From the NCBI RefSeq assembly GCF_016863195.1, contig NZ_BOOK01000045.1, positions 43,229 to 107,228 on the forward strand: DNA of 64,000 bases, given 5' to 3'. Below, one piece after another: positions 17,611-24,617 of this stretch. Below the pieces are notes generated by a model, which saw nothing but the letters and a program-made list of their open reading frames with translations, did not search any database and was not told the origin of the DNA. How positions within the stretch are numbered: position 1 is the first letter of the stretch; each line of letters begins with the position of its first letter. The translations under genes were made by a program, and so were the position numbers. The DNA is from Paraplanobispora takensis. Lineage in GTDB: Bacteria > Actinomycetota > Actinomycetes > Streptosporangiales > Streptosporangiaceae.

Positions 17611-20364
17611 TCACGTTCCGCCGGGGCCCTCTCCCAGGCGCAGATCGCCGCGCTCCTCGATGAAGGCGAGGATCTCGCCGAGGTCCCAGCCCCGGACGCT
17701 CCTGGCGTCGCCGGTCTGGTGGTGCGACACCTCGCAGGCCAGCGCCTCCCGCGTCCGCGCGTCCACCGTGATCGCCAGGGTGAACGACTGGCGGTGGACG
17801 CGCCCGGGCGGGGCGGAGGCGGCGGGCCGGTCCGCCTCCGCGGCGGCGAGCGCCGCGGCCTGGCCGAGCCAGTCCTGCCTGACGATCTTCTCGGGTCCGA
17901 TGCCGATGCCCTCGGTGAGCGAGGCCACCTCCTCGGCGGACCGGGCGGCCAGGTCCGCGAAACGGATGATCCCCGCCTCGCGCAGCAGGTCGGCGGCCTT
18001 GGGCCCGATCCCCTTGATCAGCTTCAGGTCGTCGCCGGGGCCGCCGTCCGGCGCGCTCTGCGCGATCGGCGCGCCGGCGGGGACGACGTCCGCCTGCGGT
18101 GCCCGCTCGCCGGATTCCGCGACACCGGCGGGGACACCGGCGGGGGCACCGGTGGGGGCACCGGTGGGGGCACCGAGGGGGACGCCGACGGGGACGAGGT
18201 GGGACCGGCCCGCGTCGTCGTCGCGGGTCCAGAACCCGTCGGGGGAGAAGACCACGATCTCGCACGCGTAGACACCGGGGCCGAGCGCCGACAGGTCCAC
18301 CCGGTGCCGTCTGCCGGGGGAGGTCCCGGTCCGCTCGCCGAGCGCCCTGCCGAGCAGGAGCCGTCCCGGCACGGTGTGGTAGCGGACGCTCCAGGTCGTG
18401 TCCGTGTCGGTCTCCCAGGTGAGCGTGGAGCCCGTGACGCCGGCCTCCAGGATCCGGGGGAAGGCGGCCGTCCGGGCCAGGGCCACGGCCGAGGCGGCGT
18501 CCAGCTTGCCCGCGCCCCACGCGTCGTCGGGCGCGGCGGCGCTCGGGCCGTCCCGGCGCGCGGACCGCGTGAGGATCTGCCCGACCTGCTCGCCGGTGAG
18601 CTCCGGCCGCTGGGACAGGATGAGCGCCGCCGCTCCGCAGACGTGCGGGGCGGCCATGCTGGTGCCCGCCATCAGGGTGTGGCCGCCGTCCGGCTGGGGG
18701 AGACGGGCGCTGTTCCGGCACCGGGCGGAGGTGATGATCTCACCGGGGGCCGCCAGGTCGGGCTTGCGGTCGCCGAACCGGGTGGGGCCCGCGCTGCTGA
18801 AGTCCGACAGCCCGCCCAGGGAGGCGGGGTCGAACGCGCCCGAGGGCCGGATCATGTAGGAGGCCACCGTGATCACGCGGCGGGCGGTGCCGGGGACGGA
18901 GATCGTACGGGACGGGTCGGCGGAGCCCGGGGCGAAGCGGCTCTGCTCGGCGGCCCCGGGCCCGGTCCTGGGCGCCCGCTCGATCCACGCGTCGTAGCGG
19001 CCGTCGTGTACGGCGTCGCCGTACAGGACCAGGCGCCACAGGCCGGCCTCGAGTCCCGCCGCGTCCCCGGCGGTCAGGATGACCGTGGTCGAGGTGTCGC
19101 CGGTCCCGGCCGAGTCCTCCTCGCTGTCGATCGTGACCAGGTCGCCGCGGTCGGTGGTGAACAGCCGCAGCTGCCCGGGGGCGACGGCCGCGGAGGCGGA
19201 CCCGGTCGGCGGCACGACGGCGACGTCGAGGCGGTCCCCTCCGGGGAACCAGATCTCGATGATGTCGTCCTGCCGGTCGCCCGGCCGGACGAGCACGTCG
19301 AGGGAGACCGTCTCGCCCTGGCCGATCACGCCCCCGGCGTGGACGTCCCATCGCCGCTCGTTGCCGGCGGACTTCACGATCGCCACGCCGGGACGCCGGG
19401 CGAGGTCGTCCAGCGCCCGCTCCACGAGCGTCTCGCCGCAGTGGCCGCCGCCGTTCATGCCCTGGCTGATGGTGACGGCGACCGGATGCCCCTCCGCCCG
19501 CCGTACGGCGTAGTCCACCGCCTCGACCAGCTGGGCGGAGCGGCCCAGCGAGACGCCGGGCTCCCCGGCCAGGGCCACGACGACGAGGTCCGCCTCCGGC
19601 GCGATCCCCGAGTAGTCCCCGCCGAAGCCGCTCTCGTCACCGGCGGCGATGCCGGCCACGTGCGTGCCGTGGCCGGTCTCGTCGTCCCGGTGCGGCACCA
19701 CCTGCAGGGGGTCGGCGTCGGCCAGCGCCTTGTCGAGGTCCGTCTTGAGGTACTCCGCGCCGTAGGGGACGGAGCCGCCGGATGCGGCCGGCGCGGCCTG
19801 GTCCCACAGGTACAGGACGCGCGAGCTGCCGTCGGCGTGCCGGAAGGAGGGGTGGGTGTAGTCGATGCCCGAGTCGATGATCGCGACGATCGTCCTCTTG
19901 CCGCGGACGGGTCCCGTCTCGCCGTCGATGAACACCTCGGCCCGGACGTCGGGCCGGGAGACGTTCAGCTCGGGGAACATCAGGCGGGAGGCCTCGACGC
20001 GCTCGACCGCCGGGTGCGCGGCCAGCCGTTCGAGCCGGTCGAGCGGCACCCGGGCGGCGTACACGCCGGTCCCGGTCTCCGGTGCGGCGCCGGTCGCGGC
20101 CTCCGGTCCGGTGCCGGAGGCTGATCCCTGTCCCCGGCCGCTCCCCCTCTCCGGGGACAGGGCCGGGGACAGGGGGGACACCTCCTCCGCGAGCTCCCCC
20201 CATCCGGCGCCCGCGGCACGGACGAGCACGTCCACCGTCCCCGCGCCGTCCCCGGGCCGCCAGCCGACGCGTTCGGCCGGCGGCGGCGCCACGGCCCGCG
20301 GCCGGTCCGGCCGTTCGGCGACCGTGCGCAGGAGGTGCCGGAGGCGGACGTCGAGTGTGCTCAT
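17611..20364 (-). CDS. Cytosolic-type S8 subtilisin protease fused to a helix-hairpin-helix DNA-binding module
   Basis: 917 residues. An I9-like prodomain (~42-135, with VYAARVPLDRL and HPAVERVEAS) precedes the peptidase: D164 in IIDSGID, H232 in HGTHVAG, oxyanion N335 in SAGN, S569 in GTSMAAPH. The ~230 residues between N335 and S569 include a beta insert as in Csp-type subtilases. Then come a beta domain (~630-720), a GAPTGAP linker, a helix-hairpin-helix (~779-845, LIKGIGPKAADLL) and a C-terminal domain (~857-911). No signal peptide or membrane segment is visible, so it is probably intracellular. Start ATG has GGGGAG six bases upstream. Last gene of a three-gene operon. Confidence 0.92.
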   Translation of the reverse strand: MSTLDVRLRHLLRTVAERPDRPRAVAPPPAERVGWRPGDGAGTVDVLVRAAGAGWGELAEEVSPLSPALSPERGSGRGQGSASGTGPEAATGAAPETGTGVYAARVPLDRLERLAAHPAVERVEASRLMFPELNVSRPDVRAEVFIDGETGPVRGKRTIVAIIDSGIDYTHPSFRHADGSSRVLYLWDQAAPAASGGSVPYGAEYLKTDLDKALADADPLQVVPHRDDETGHGTHVAGIAAGDESGFGGDYSGIAPEADLVVVALAGEPGVSLGRSAQLVEAVDYAVRRAEGHPVAVTISQGMNGGGHCGETLVERALDDLARRPGVAIVKSAGNERRWDVHAGGVIGQGETVSLDVLVRPGDRQDDIIEIWFPGGDRLDVAVVPPTGSASAAVAPGQLRLFTTDRGDLVTIDSEEDSAGTGDTSTTVILTAGDAAGLEAGLWRLVLYGDAVHDGRYDAWIERAPRTGPGAAEQSRFAPGSADPSRTISVPGTARRVITVASYMIRPSGAFDPASLGGLSDFSSAGPTRFGDRKPDLAAPGEIITSARCRNSARLPQPDGGHTLMAGTSMAAPHVCGAAALILSQRPELTGEQVGQILTRSARRDGPSAAAPDDAWGAGKLDAASAVALARTAAFPRILEAGVTGSTLTWETDTDTTWSVRYHTVPGRLLLGRALGERTGTSPGRRHRVDLSALGPGVYACEIVVFSPDGFWTRDDDAGRSHLVPVGVPLGAPTGAPTGAPAGVPAGVAESGERAPQADVVPAGAPIAQSAPDGGPGDDLKLIKGIGPKAADLLREAGIIRFADLAARSAEEVASLTEGIGIGPEKIVRQDWLGQAAALAAAEADRPAASAPPGRVHRQSFTLAITVDARTREALACEVSHHQTGDARSVRGWDLGEILAFIEERGDLRLGEGPGGT

Positions 20365-20409
20365 GATGCTCCCCTGCCTGTTCCCGCTGCCTGTTTCCGC
20401 TTCCTGTCC

Positions 20410-20733
20410 CTAGGGACGGTCGTGCCCGCCGGTGTCCGCGGCGTTCGCCTCCGGGCCCGGCCGCTCCGGATGGGCACGGCGGGCCGGCTCGATCCGCAGC
20501 ACGAAGGGCAGCTCCGCCACCCGCCGCAGCGCCGCGGCCCCCTCGACCCGGCCCGGCAGAACGCTTCCGCCGGCGGGGCGGGCGTGGAAGCCCGCCTCCG
20601 CCAGCGCGGACCGCTGCGCCGGACCCGGCGGCCCGTCGGTGAGCACGAGGAGTTCGACCGCCCCGGCGAGGCGCCCGCCGGACAGCAGGTGCCGGCCGCG
20701 GGCGTCGAGCTTGTCCCGCCAGTCGCGGGTCAC
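20410..20733 (-). CDS. Free-standing subtilisin-prodomain-like (I9-like) small protein
   Basis: 107 residues with no known full-length family that I recognise. The central part (VELLVLTDGP ... GSVLPGRVEG ... LRRVAELPFVLRIEPAR) has the same beta-alpha-beta rhythm as the neighbouring protease's own prodomain (VDVLVRA ... GVYAARVPLDR ... HPAVERVEAS). Free prodomains can inhibit or chaperone subtilisins in trans, so it may be a dedicated inhibitor. It starts with GTG with an excellent GGGGAGG site seven bases upstream, 43 bp after the Q-rich gene and 45 bp before the protease gene. The similarity was judged by eye only. Confidence 0.7.
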   Translation of the reverse strand: MTRDWRDKLDARGRHLLSGGRLAGAVELLVLTDGPPGPAQRSALAEAGFHARPAGGSVLPGRVEGAAALRRVAELPFVLRIEPARRAHPERPGPEANAADTGGHDRP

Positions 20734-20776
20734 CGTGGCCTCCCCGCGCCCGGCGTCCGCCGGGTCCCCGGCCCGG

Positions 20777-21832
20777 TCAGCTGTAGACCATGACGCGGAC
20801 GGGGCTCTCCTCGACGAACCCGGGAAGGATGTCGGGCGCGCCGAGGAAGGCGGGCTGCAGGTCCGGGTGGAACCAGCGGGTCGCGAATCCCGCGAAGGGC
20901 GGCAGCCCGATGCCGGGACCGAGGACGTCCACCGTGATGTAGATCTCCAGCAGCCGGGGCCGGCCGTCGGCGGGGGCCGGCACCGTGGGGATCCGCATGG
21001 GGAGGATGTTGATGAACCCCGGGCCGAACGCCGCCGGGGGAAGGGAGAGCACCGGGCCCTGCGAGACCGTGTTGAGGTCGACGGTCAGGCCCCTGATCTG
21101 GTAGGTCAGCGGCGCCATGACCGCGGCGGCCGCGGGACCGCCGGCCAGCGGGGTCGGGTTGCGCCACAGCACGGCGAACAGGTAGGCCTCGTACCCGCTC
21201 TGGATCACGCGGCTCGGCTGGAGCGGGCCGCCCGGCACGACGCGCTGGTAGGGGCCGACGGCCATGAGGTCGAACCAGAGATAGGGGACGGGCAGCGGGG
21301 TGATCGGCGTGGTCTCCTCCGGAGAGATGCCGGACTCCTGGTAGCCGGGACGGTACATCGCCTGGGCCTGCTGACCCGGCCGGCCCTGCTGGTAGACCTG
21401 GCCCGGCTGGATCTGCTGCGTCCACTGGCCCTGCTGGCCCTGCTGCGACTGCTGCCCCGCCTGCCCCTGCTGATAGCTCTGCCCCTGCTGGTAACCCTGG
21501 CCCTGCTGCATGCCCTGGGACTGCTGGTAGGCGCCCTGCCCCTGCTGGTAGCCCTGCCCCTGGAGGCTCTGGCCCTGCTGGTGGCCCTGCTCCTGCCGGC
21601 GCATCTGCGCCTGCTGCGCCCTCTCGGTGAGGACGCGGTACTTCCTGCGGTAGATCTCGGTGTACTGCTCGAGCTTGCCCCGGATCTCCTGGACGACCTC
21701 CTGCACCACCGCCTGGTCCTCCCCGGTCTCGAGGATGGCCTGGGTGAGGTCCCCGGTCTGGGGGCCGGGGTACTGCTGCTGGGTCGTGGAGCCGGAGGAG
21801 CGCTGCGCCATGGAGGATTCGCTCATCGTCAT
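20777..21832 (-). CDS. Glutamine/glycine/tyrosine-rich prion-like protein with C-terminal beta domain
   Basis: 351 residues, unrecognised as a whole. An N-terminal charged helical, probably coiled-coil segment (~28-80) is followed by a low-complexity region (~81-158) built of YQQGQ, QGQGYQQG and QQSQQGQ words with almost no charge, the composition of prion-like or condensate-forming domains. The rest (~178-351) is beta-rich and ordered (YLWFDLMAVGPYQ, LLEIYITVDVLGPG, RVMVYS). No signal peptide. It heads the operon with the prodomain-like protein and the protease. It could be the protease's substrate, scaffold or sensor; that is inference. Confidence 0.78.
   Translation of the reverse strand: MTMSESSMAQRSSGSTTQQQYPGPQTGDLTQAILETGEDQAVVQEVVQEIRGKLEQYTEIYRRKYRVLTERAQQAQMRRQEQGHQQGQSLQGQGYQQGQGAYQQSQGMQQGQGYQQGQSYQQGQAGQQSQQGQQGQWTQQIQPGQVYQQGRPGQQAQAMYRPGYQESGISPEETTPITPLPVPYLWFDLMAVGPYQRVVPGGPLQPSRVIQSGYEAYLFAVLWRNPTPLAGGPAAAAVMAPLTYQIRGLTVDLNTVSQGPVLSLPPAAFGPGFINILPMRIPTVPAPADGRPRLLEIYITVDVLGPGIGLPPFAGFATRWFHPDLQPAFLGAPDILPGFVEESPVRVMVYS
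21359..21592 (-). repeat. In-frame repeat encoding the Gln/Gly/Tyr-rich tract
   Basis: A run of imperfect repeats of the word CAGGGGCAG/TACCAGCAG (plus strand CTGCCCCTG/CTGCTGGTA). It encodes the low-complexity region of the operon's first gene. CAG codons dominate, which favours length change by slippage. Confidence 0.7.
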
Positions 21833-21970
21833 GGGAATCTCGCCTTCGGGAGCCGGGCGGGAGGTGACCTCCCGCGTCCCCCCGACCGTGGCACGGCGCG
21901 CTTAGCGGGCGCTCAGGCCGCGGCGGAGCCGGGACTCAGTTCTGGCTGAGAAGTCCCTCCCGCCCTGGTG

Positions 21971-22005
21971 GGACGCCCGCGCCGCGGCCCGGGGCGCGGG
22001 CGTCC
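21971..22005 (-). terminator. GC-rich hairpin downstream of the DD-carboxypeptidase
   Basis: A perfect 13 bp stem (GGACGCCCGCGCC / GGCGCGGGCGTCC) with a 9 nt loop, 17 bp past the carboxypeptidase stop. No T-run. Confidence 0.7.
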
Positions 22006-22021
22006 GCCGCTCAGGTCCCGC

Positions 22022-23020
22022 TCAGGTCCCGCTCAGATCCGGCTCGGAGGCCGCTCCGTAGTCGGAGCTCTGCTCGCCGTACCCGGTGGCCTGCCCGGCC
22101 CCCCAGTCCAGCAGCCGCCTGGCGGACCGGAAGCGGCGCTCGGACGTGCGGTCGCCGAGCACCACGCCGACCAGCAGGTGACCCTCGCGCGCGGCGGCGA
22201 AGGCCAGGCAGTAACCGGCGGCGCGGGTGTAGCCGGTCTTGACGCCCAGCACGCCGGGAACGGTGCCGACGAGCTTGTTGGTGTTGGTCCAGGTGTGGGC
22301 GCGGTGCACCGCCGTCCTGGGCACGAGGTGCCTGCGGGTGGAGACGATGGCCGACAGCACGGGATCGCGCAGCGCGACCGCGGCGAGCCTGGCCTGGTCG
22401 AAGGGGGTGGAACGGCCGCCACGCGGCTTGGGCAGCCCGTCGGCGTTGGTGTAGAGGGTGCGGGTCATGCCCAGGGCGCGGGCCACGGCGTTCATCTTGG
22501 CGGTGAACCGCTTCTGCCCGGGACCGTAGACCCTGGCCAGGGCGTGGGTGGCGTCAGCGCCGGAGGGCAGCATCACGCCGTAGAGCAGGTCCCTGACGGT
22601 CAGCCGCTCCCCGGCGCGGAGCGAGGCGTCGGTGGCGTCGTTGCGCCTGGCGTACTTGACGTCCCCGGACGTGATCGTGACGACGTCGTTCAGCCGGGCC
22701 CGGCGCAGCACGACGTAGGCGGTCATGATCTTCGTCAGGCTGGCCACCGGCACCGGGGTGGTGGCGTTGCGGCTGTAGTGGACCGTTCCGGTGGTGGCGT
22801 CGATCAGATATCCGGCGCGGGCGGTCAGCGCCGGTACGGCGGGCGCGGTCAGGGCGGGTGCGGCGGGTGGAGCCGAGGCGGGTACGGCGGGCGTGGTCAG
22901 AGTGGGCATGTGGGCGGGTGCGGCGTCGGCGGGTGCGGCCGGTCCGGCGACCAGGAGGGCCGGGGCGGCTAAGACGGCACAGGCGATCAGGCGAATTCCC
23001 CCGTTATGCATGGGAATCAT
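22022..23020 (-). CDS. D-alanyl-D-alanine carboxypeptidase (S11, low-molecular-weight PBP)
   Basis: 332 residues. A signal peptide (hydrophobic ~9-26, then AxA) and an Ala/Pro-rich linker lead into the penicillin-binding fold: SLTK (nucleophile Ser and general-base Lys), PSGAD (in place of the usual SxN; the third position is Ala) and KTGYT. It trims the last D-Ala from peptidoglycan pentapeptides outside the membrane. The SGA in place of SGN is a mild oddity worth checking. Two ATGs (23020 and 23011) are possible starts, neither with a strong ribosome-binding site. It follows the DedA gene by 90 bp on the same strand. Confidence 0.92.
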   Translation of the reverse strand: MIPMHNGGIRLIACAVLAAPALLVAGPAAPADAAPAHMPTLTTPAVPASAPPAAPALTAPAVPALTARAGYLIDATTGTVHYSRNATTPVPVASLTKIMTAYVVLRRARLNDVVTITSGDVKYARRNDATDASLRAGERLTVRDLLYGVMLPSGADATHALARVYGPGQKRFTAKMNAVARALGMTRTLYTNADGLPKPRGGRSTPFDQARLAAVALRDPVLSAIVSTRRHLVPRTAVHRAHTWTNTNKLVGTVPGVLGVKTGYTRAAGYCLAFAAAREGHLLVGVVLGDRTSERRFRSARRLLDWGAGQATGYGEQSSDYGAASEPDLSGT

Positions 23021-23110
23021 CGTGACAGGGGGAGGAGCTGATATGCGGTTTCTAGCGATTCCGGTAATGAAACCTTGGCATCCGTGGCGCCTGGTGAGGA
23101 AAGCCGGAAA

Positions 23111-23701
23111 TCAGCCCTGCGTACCCGAGGCCGGGGTCGTCTCGGCCGTCACCGGTCCCTCGGAGACCGCCGGACCGTCCGTGTCGTCCTCGCTCACCGG
23201 GCCGCTCACATCCGCCCGGCGGGAGCGCGCGCGGCGGCGCCGTACCAGCAGGACGACCGCCGCGACCGCGACCGCCGCGACCGCCGCGGCCGTGAGGGGG
23301 GACTGCCCGGCCAGGGCGAGCCAGCCCCAGATGACCGAGTAGAGGCCGAAGTACGTCACCGGGCACCAGGTCAGGCAGCCGAGCGCGCTGGCCAGGAGGT
23401 ACTTGGGATAGGAGATCTTCAGCACCCCGGCCACCCAGGGCAGGGCGTGCCGCACGCCGGGCACCCAGAAGCACCCGTAGACCGACAGGGCCCCCCAGCG
23501 CGCGACGAACCGCTCGGCCTTGAGGATCCGCTCCTCGCCGATCCTCCTGCCCAGGCGGGAGGCGTAGATCCTGGGACCGAGCACGTGGCCGATCCAGTAG
23601 TAGGCCTGGAAGGCGGCGAACAGCCCGACCATGCCGACCAGGAACAGGATCCACACCGCCGGGGACAGGGGATCGGGGACAGCAGCCGCCGTACGTCGCA
23701 T
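23111..23701 (-). CDS. DedA/VTT-domain membrane protein
   Basis: 196 residues with four to five membrane segments. The VTT signature appears as an ~F-x-ARWG stretch, then FWVPGVRHALPWVAGVLKIS and the Y-x-x-F-L-like region after it. DedA proteins move phospholipids or undecaprenyl phosphate carriers across the membrane. The C-terminus is a short, acidic, Ser/Thr-rich tail after an Arg-rich stop-transfer. It probably shares a message with the downstream DD-carboxypeptidase, which would link carrier recycling with peptidoglycan trimming. Confidence 0.85.
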   Translation of the reverse strand: MRRTAAAVPDPLSPAVWILFLVGMVGLFAAFQAYYWIGHVLGPRIYASRLGRRIGEERILKAERFVARWGALSVYGCFWVPGVRHALPWVAGVLKISYPKYLLASALGCLTWCPVTYFGLYSVIWGWLALAGQSPLTAAAVAAVAVAAVVLLVRRRRARSRRADVSGPVSEDDTDGPAVSEGPVTAETTPASGTQG

Positions 23702-23853
23702 GACCGAACACCACCGCCAGGATCGTTCTACCGTTTCCTCGATATTAGGGCAGCCTTACCTCATTTTGGGTTACAGGATGCCTGCAAGCGGGCCGCAAGC
23801 ACTGAGCAACTCACCGGGCGTACACCTTAGGACGACGAAGGAAGGTGCGTGCC

Positions 23854-24381
23854 ATGAGTCCGCGAAGCAGAGTGAAGCCGGTACTGGCGAGCGGGACCGC
23901 GAGTGTCGTGAAGCTGCTGGTCGCCACTCTCGCCTTCGCCGGGGCGTACGTGGGGGTGGAGGCGTCCGAGAACGCCTCCGGCCAGGCCCGGGCGAACGCG
24001 GCGGACTCCCGCGTGGAGACGGTCAACCTGTCGTCGGACGCGCTGTCGGTTCCCGCGACCGAGGCCCTGAAGTCCGGCACCGTCACGGTCAGCGCGGTCG
24101 TCGCCACCGCCCAGGGGTGCGACAAGCCGTACAAGGTGCAGAGCGTGATCGACAACGAGGACCCGCAGGACATCGTCTTCTACGGCTGGAGCCTGGAGCG
24201 CTGGAGCCCGGCCGCCAAGAAGTGGCGGACCTACCTGACCGCCGACTCCGGCTTCACCGGCAGGACCCGGGTCGTCGAGTGGCAGCCCCGGATCGTCGAC
24301 AACCCCGGCTGGTACCGGGTGAAGCTGTCGATCACCGACCAGGGCGTCGTGGACAGCGAGAAGTTCCAGGTCAGCTGCTGA
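23854..24381 (+). CDS. Secreted or membrane-anchored protein of unknown function
   Basis: 175 residues. A positively charged start, a hydrophobic segment (~20-36) and then a soluble domain outside the membrane with two cysteines (QGCDKPY and the last residue C) that could form a disulfide. The C-terminal half is beta-rich (YGWSLERWSPAAKKWRTY, RVKLSITDQGVV) like an Ig-type fold. Not recognised as a named family. ATG 23854 is chosen over GTG 23845 because AAGGAAGG lies eight bases before it. It stands alone, divergent from the DedA gene. Confidence 0.8.
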   Translation: MSPRSRVKPVLASGTASVVKLLVATLAFAGAYVGVEASENASGQARANAADSRVETVNLSSDALSVPATEALKSGTVTVSAVVATAQGCDKPYKVQSVIDNEDPQDIVFYGWSLERWSPAAKKWRTYLTADSGFTGRTRVVEWQPRIVDNPGWYRVKLSITDQGVVDSEKFQVSC

Positions 24382-24394
24382 GGCGGTGGCCCTG

Positions 24395-24428
24395 ACGGCC
24401 GGTCCGGCGCGTTCGCCGGGCCGGCCGT
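24395..24428 (+). terminator. Hairpin after the secreted-protein gene
   Basis: A 15 bp stem (ACGGCCGGTCCGGCG with CGCCGGGCCGGCCGT, one G-T pair) and a 4 nt loop, 14 bp after the stop. No T-run. Confidence 0.65.
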
Positions 24429-24444
24429 GACCATCCTGAAGACT

Positions 24445-24473
24445 GCCCGCCCGGGAGTGCGGCCCGGGCGGGC
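24445..24473. terminator. Second GC-rich hairpin in the convergent gap
   Basis: GCCCGCCCGGG / CCCGGGCGGGC, a perfect 11 bp stem with a 7 nt loop, between two convergent genes. Confidence 0.5.
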
Positions 24474-24567
24474 GCCGGACCGGCCGACGGACCACCCGGG
24501 CCGGTCGGGCGCAGTATCGGCCGACGGATCATCCGGGGCCGGTCGGGCGTCACCCCGGCGCAATGCT

Positions 24568-24612
24568 CCGTCCCGGGACGCGGCCTTTTCGCGGAGCCGC
24601 GTTCCGGGACGG
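24568..24612 (-). terminator. Strong hairpin after the AfsR-like regulator gene
   Basis: A 17 bp stem (24568-24584 with 24596-24612; CCGTCCCGG... with ...CCGGGACGG, one G-T wobble) and an 11 nt loop, 6 bp past the stop at 24618. Confidence 0.75.
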
Positions 24613-24617
24613 TCCGC

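Noticed and set aside
17542..20124. 860-codon plus-strand open frame opposite the protease
   Set aside because: Low-complexity translation and exact overlap with a gene that has full catalytic motifs.
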